Assembly: GCA_002205965.3 (NCBI GenBank)
Contig: NADL03000551.1
Coordinates: forward strand, 1 to 64,000
Length of the DNA: 64,000 bases
Direction: 5' to 3'
Source: Kappaphycus alvarezii
Lineage: Eukaryota > Rhodophyta > Florideophyceae > Gigartinales > Solieriaceae
Part shown: piece by piece, positions 61,852-64,000 of the stretch
Position numbering within the stretch: position 1 is the first letter of the stretch
How the letters are laid out: each line of letters opens with the position of its first letter
Notes under the pieces: generated by a model
Databases searched by the model: none
Seen by the model: only the letters and a program-made list of their open reading frames with translations
Told to the model about the DNA's origin: nothing
Program-made: the position numbers and the translations under genes

Positions 61852-62385
61852 TTAAGCTCTGTGAGACAAAACTACTTTCAAGTGTTCCTTCCCGTTCACG
61901 TGTTGCTTGAGAACCTCTTGGGAATCAAACATATTATCACAAGCAGTACACCTAGAGGTCTTTTTCTTGTTTTTCTCTCTATTCCTTTGACCCCTAGACT
62001 TGATGTGATCGTAGAAAGTCTGTGCGCTATTGCATCTAATATCATAGAGCTTGCAGTAACTTTTTTGCCTCGGTGGAACTCTTCGTTTATCCTTTAGTTC
62101 CTTCTTGGCAACTCGATCGGCAAGGGCTTAAGCTTTCTTTGCTGAGAGGCGTTGAAATTTCTTTATTGGCTTATCTAGAGGTACTGACTTACGAGGGATC
62201 CTATAAGTTCCCCTAGATGAGGGAAGGGCGAGCGTCTTTGGCGGCGGTCCTTCTGGCTCGAGTATTTCGATCGATTCCACAACTGCCCTCACCACAGATG
62301 GCAAAGTCCTAACTGTCGTAGCCCTGGGCACTTCGGGCACGAGGGCTAATTCCGAGTCTAGCACAACCCAGCAAAAGCAGGACAA
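61852..62385 (-). pseudogene. C2H2 (JAZ/U1-type) zinc-finger protein remnant
   Basis: Minus strand, one frame with a single in-frame stop (62,128-62,130). The N-terminal part is Pro/Val-rich (RGTYRIPRKSVPLDKPIKKF). The C-terminal 92 codons have YCKLYDIRCNSAQTFYDHIK followed by a Lys-rich linker and CTACDNMFDSQEVLKQHVNG-KEH. The second finger is a complete C-x2-C-x12-H-x5-H; the first has lost its second Cys (now Tyr) and last His (now Gln). The spacing fits dsRNA-binding JAZ/U1-type fingers. No ATG is present upstream before a stop, so this is an exon, a fragment or part of a larger product. It ends ~160 bp before the copia Gag start on the same strand. Confidence 0.6.
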
Positions 62386-62984
62386 AAGTGGAAGTGATCG
62401 TCAGTAATAGCTTTTGGGATTATGAGTCTTTTGACCAACCAAAAGGTGCAAAGAGAATCACTTCGATGTGCAAAGAAATAGAATTATTCAAGTAGCTTAC
62501 AAGAACAGGTAGGCATAATCAATAGAATGAAATAGGCAAAGTGAAACAAAGCAACAACACAGGGCGACTGGCGGGATTCAGAGATAGACATGGCGTTGAA
62601 CTGGGCCCATAACCTAATGAAAATCGGGAAAATTGAGGTGCTTTGCTAAACGGGTAAAGTTGTGGGCTTGACTGTGCAGAATTTACTTGGTACTCTAAAA
62701 TTCTGACCTTAAGCACAACCTACAACTATTCACTAGCCCCCTGCGTCCATTAACGAAACGCCCTACACTGAGCCATTTAAGCGGATTCAAAGATATTGGC
62801 CCGGTAAAAAAATTCATTAGGGCATTTTTAGAACCGTTTCCAAAGCTGTCAAATTTGTGTAATCATTTTGGCCAAATACACACATCAATACAGCACCTTT
62901 TTTTTGCAAGCTCGTCCGAACCGAATTCCGTTATACCAAAATTACGGACTTTATGCGTCATAAGTATAATAAATTCACATAACT
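62386..62984. other. No recognisable feature
   Basis: Short frames only (up to 65 codons). No repeat or RNA gene was recognised. Confidence 0.35.
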
Positions 62985-63300
62985 ATTTTTGGATGCAGTC
63001 GAACAAAACATAATCATAACTAGAAACATCATACGTATGATTGAATCACACAACTGATTTTTGGATGCAGTCGGACAAAGCAATATCATAACTAGAAACC
63101 TCATACGCATTATAGAATCACGAAACGGATTTTTGGATGCAGTCAGACAAAACAATATCATAGCTAGAAACCTCCTACGCATTATAGAATCCTGTAACGG
63201 ATTTTTGGATGCAGCTGTATTAAACCATAGTCATAACCATTTTCTTCATACAAAATATAAAATCAAATACCTCTTTCTAGGAGTCATGACAGCATTGCAA
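62985..63300 (+). repeat. 72-bp tandem repeat encoding a 24-residue peptide repeat
   Basis: The phrase ATTTTTGGATGCAG begins at 62,985, 63,057, 63,129 and 63,201, an exact 72-base period. In the plus frame each unit reads FLDAV.Q..NII.RNL.RIIES.NG, 24 residues; the fourth unit decays after FLDAAV and the frame ends at 63,303. One in-frame stop separates units 1 and 2. Substitutions between units mostly keep the hydrophobic pattern. The minus strand is also open, so the coding strand is not proven. No family was recognised. Confidence 0.7.
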
Positions 63301-63904
63301 TAACAGACTCCTACTGTACGAGCTAAAGTACAGTAAGTAGTACAGTACTACGTATAGTACAATGTATAGTATGAAGTACAGTTCCTCATGTGGCATTAGT
63401 TGATAGAAAGATCAGGGGATGATGAGGGATGAGGAGAGAGAATGAAAAGGAAATTAGGGAAAGAGCGTAGGTGGAGAAAGGAAACTGAAAGAAGATAGAA
63501 CGGCAAGGGTGAGGTTGGTGTTGAAATCAAAGGCAAGTCCGTTCCTCTTCTTTACTTGGATGAGCTATAAGACTACAACTATATACTGTTTGCCGGTACT
63601 CACTTCGGCTTTGTGAAAGCAAAATGAAACCAGCAAAACCTACGTTTTCAGTACTACCTTTGTTGATTCTATAGCCTACCCAAGCCGAGATGACTCAGAA
63701 TCCCTCATTTGCATGCACGGGAAATTCATAATTACCAATATTCAAAACGTGAGCAACATTACGTTCATGCTAGCCATGCACGTTCTGTTACGTAAACATA
63801 TATAAAAAAGTCAACCAATGAATTATGCCTTACGTACCCCGCCTATGCAACTGTAATATCTCGCCCTGTAAAACCCAAAGGCGGGAACTTAAAATATCAT
63901 AAGA
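63301..63904. other. No supported gene; short self-complementary TAC/GTA run
   Basis: 63,315-63,385 contains AGTAGTACAGTACTACGT-like self-complementary sequence. Purine-rich sequence follows (63,420-63,530). No coding signal was recognised. Confidence 0.4.
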
Positions 63905-64000
63905 GTAGAAAACAATTTTCGGCGGGCTTGTCTCACCACTTTGCTACGTAACAGTACGTAAAACCCATGCAGACCGTTCAACGTGAATTAAGCCTTACGT
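63905..64000. repeat. ~100-bp direct repeat, right copy (cut by window end)
   Basis: GGCTTGTCTCACC, then ACTTTGCTACGTAACAGTAC and CGTTCAACGTGAATTAAGCC, matching 59,655-59,760 closely. Confidence 0.75.

Noticed and set aside
62958-63182. Minus-strand hydrophobic ORF across the 72-bp repeat
   Set aside because: A 72-base period keeps all frames in register on both strands; the plus-strand reading is longer and more balanced, so the minus one was not called.
1-64000. tRNA, rRNA and other structured RNA genes
   Set aside because: No A-box/B-box pair in tRNA spacing or recognisable rRNA segment was found by reading; a tRNAscan or Rfam search would settle this.

Overview
This window is nuclear-type eukaryotic DNA: gene-poor, heavily littered with transposable elements in several states of decay, with no operons and no convincing intact host gene. 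The element mix is what supports the eukaryote call: non-LTR retrotransposons of the restriction-like-endonuclease (RLE) type, Ty1/copia and Ty3/gypsy LTR elements, and CACTA/Plavaka-like and PIF/Harbinger-like transposase remnants. An alga, perhaps a red alga, would fit this mix, but nothing here fixes the taxon. No tRNA, rRNA or CRISPR array was seen.

Layout. 0-5 kb: a copia gag scrap, a LINE-2 copy on the minus strand, a G-rich block and short LINE crumbs. 5.5-6.1 kb: a cysteine-rich, signal-peptide-bearing triple-domain gene in shifted frames, the best candidate for a host gene. 6.4-15 kb: nested LINE-1 and LINE-2 copies, a probable solo LTR inside one of them, and two copies of an unknown ORF with an acidic tail (the second near 15.3-16 kb). 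17.7-19.7 kb: the 3' half of a copia element. 19.9-23 kb: a minus-strand CACTA/Plavaka-like transposase pseudogene. 23.8-30.15 kb: a gypsy element with 670-bp, almost identical LTRs and an unusual density of short hairpins. 30.8-36.9 kb: an old copia element (31,784-36,681, 5-bp target duplication) sitting inside a Gly/Tyr/Ser/Asn-rich decayed ORF. 37.2-41.2 kb: two decayed ORFs of unknown family. 42-48.65 kb: two LINE-1 copies arranged tail to tail, with a near-perfect 49-bp palindrome at the join; the minus copy retains ORF1 and has entered a Harbinger-like fragment. 49.6-51.35 kb: a third LINE-1 copy with an exact 12-bp target duplication. 51.5-52.2 kb: the C-terminus of a third RLE-LINE lineage. 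52.2-55.8 kb: AT-rich DNA with nothing recognised. 55.9-59.5 kb: an unknown gene, an SGNH/GDSL-hydrolase-like gene between long inverted AT-rich repeats, and a bacterial-type IS256 transposase fragment. 59.5-64 kb: a 54-bp perfect palindrome, a copia gag fragment, a C2H2 zinc-finger remnant, and a 72-bp tandem repeat that reads as a 24-residue peptide repeat.

The genes do not form a pathway; the relationships are those of insertion and nesting. LINE-1 is the most recently active non-LTR family (near-identical copies, an exact target duplication). The gypsy copy is also recent by its LTRs. The copia copy, LINE-2 and the DNA-transposon remnants are older. The items most worth a second look are the tail-to-tail LINE pair, the hairpin-dense gypsy element, the SGNH-like gene flanked by inverted repeats beside an IS256 fragment, and the triple cysteine-rich domain gene.
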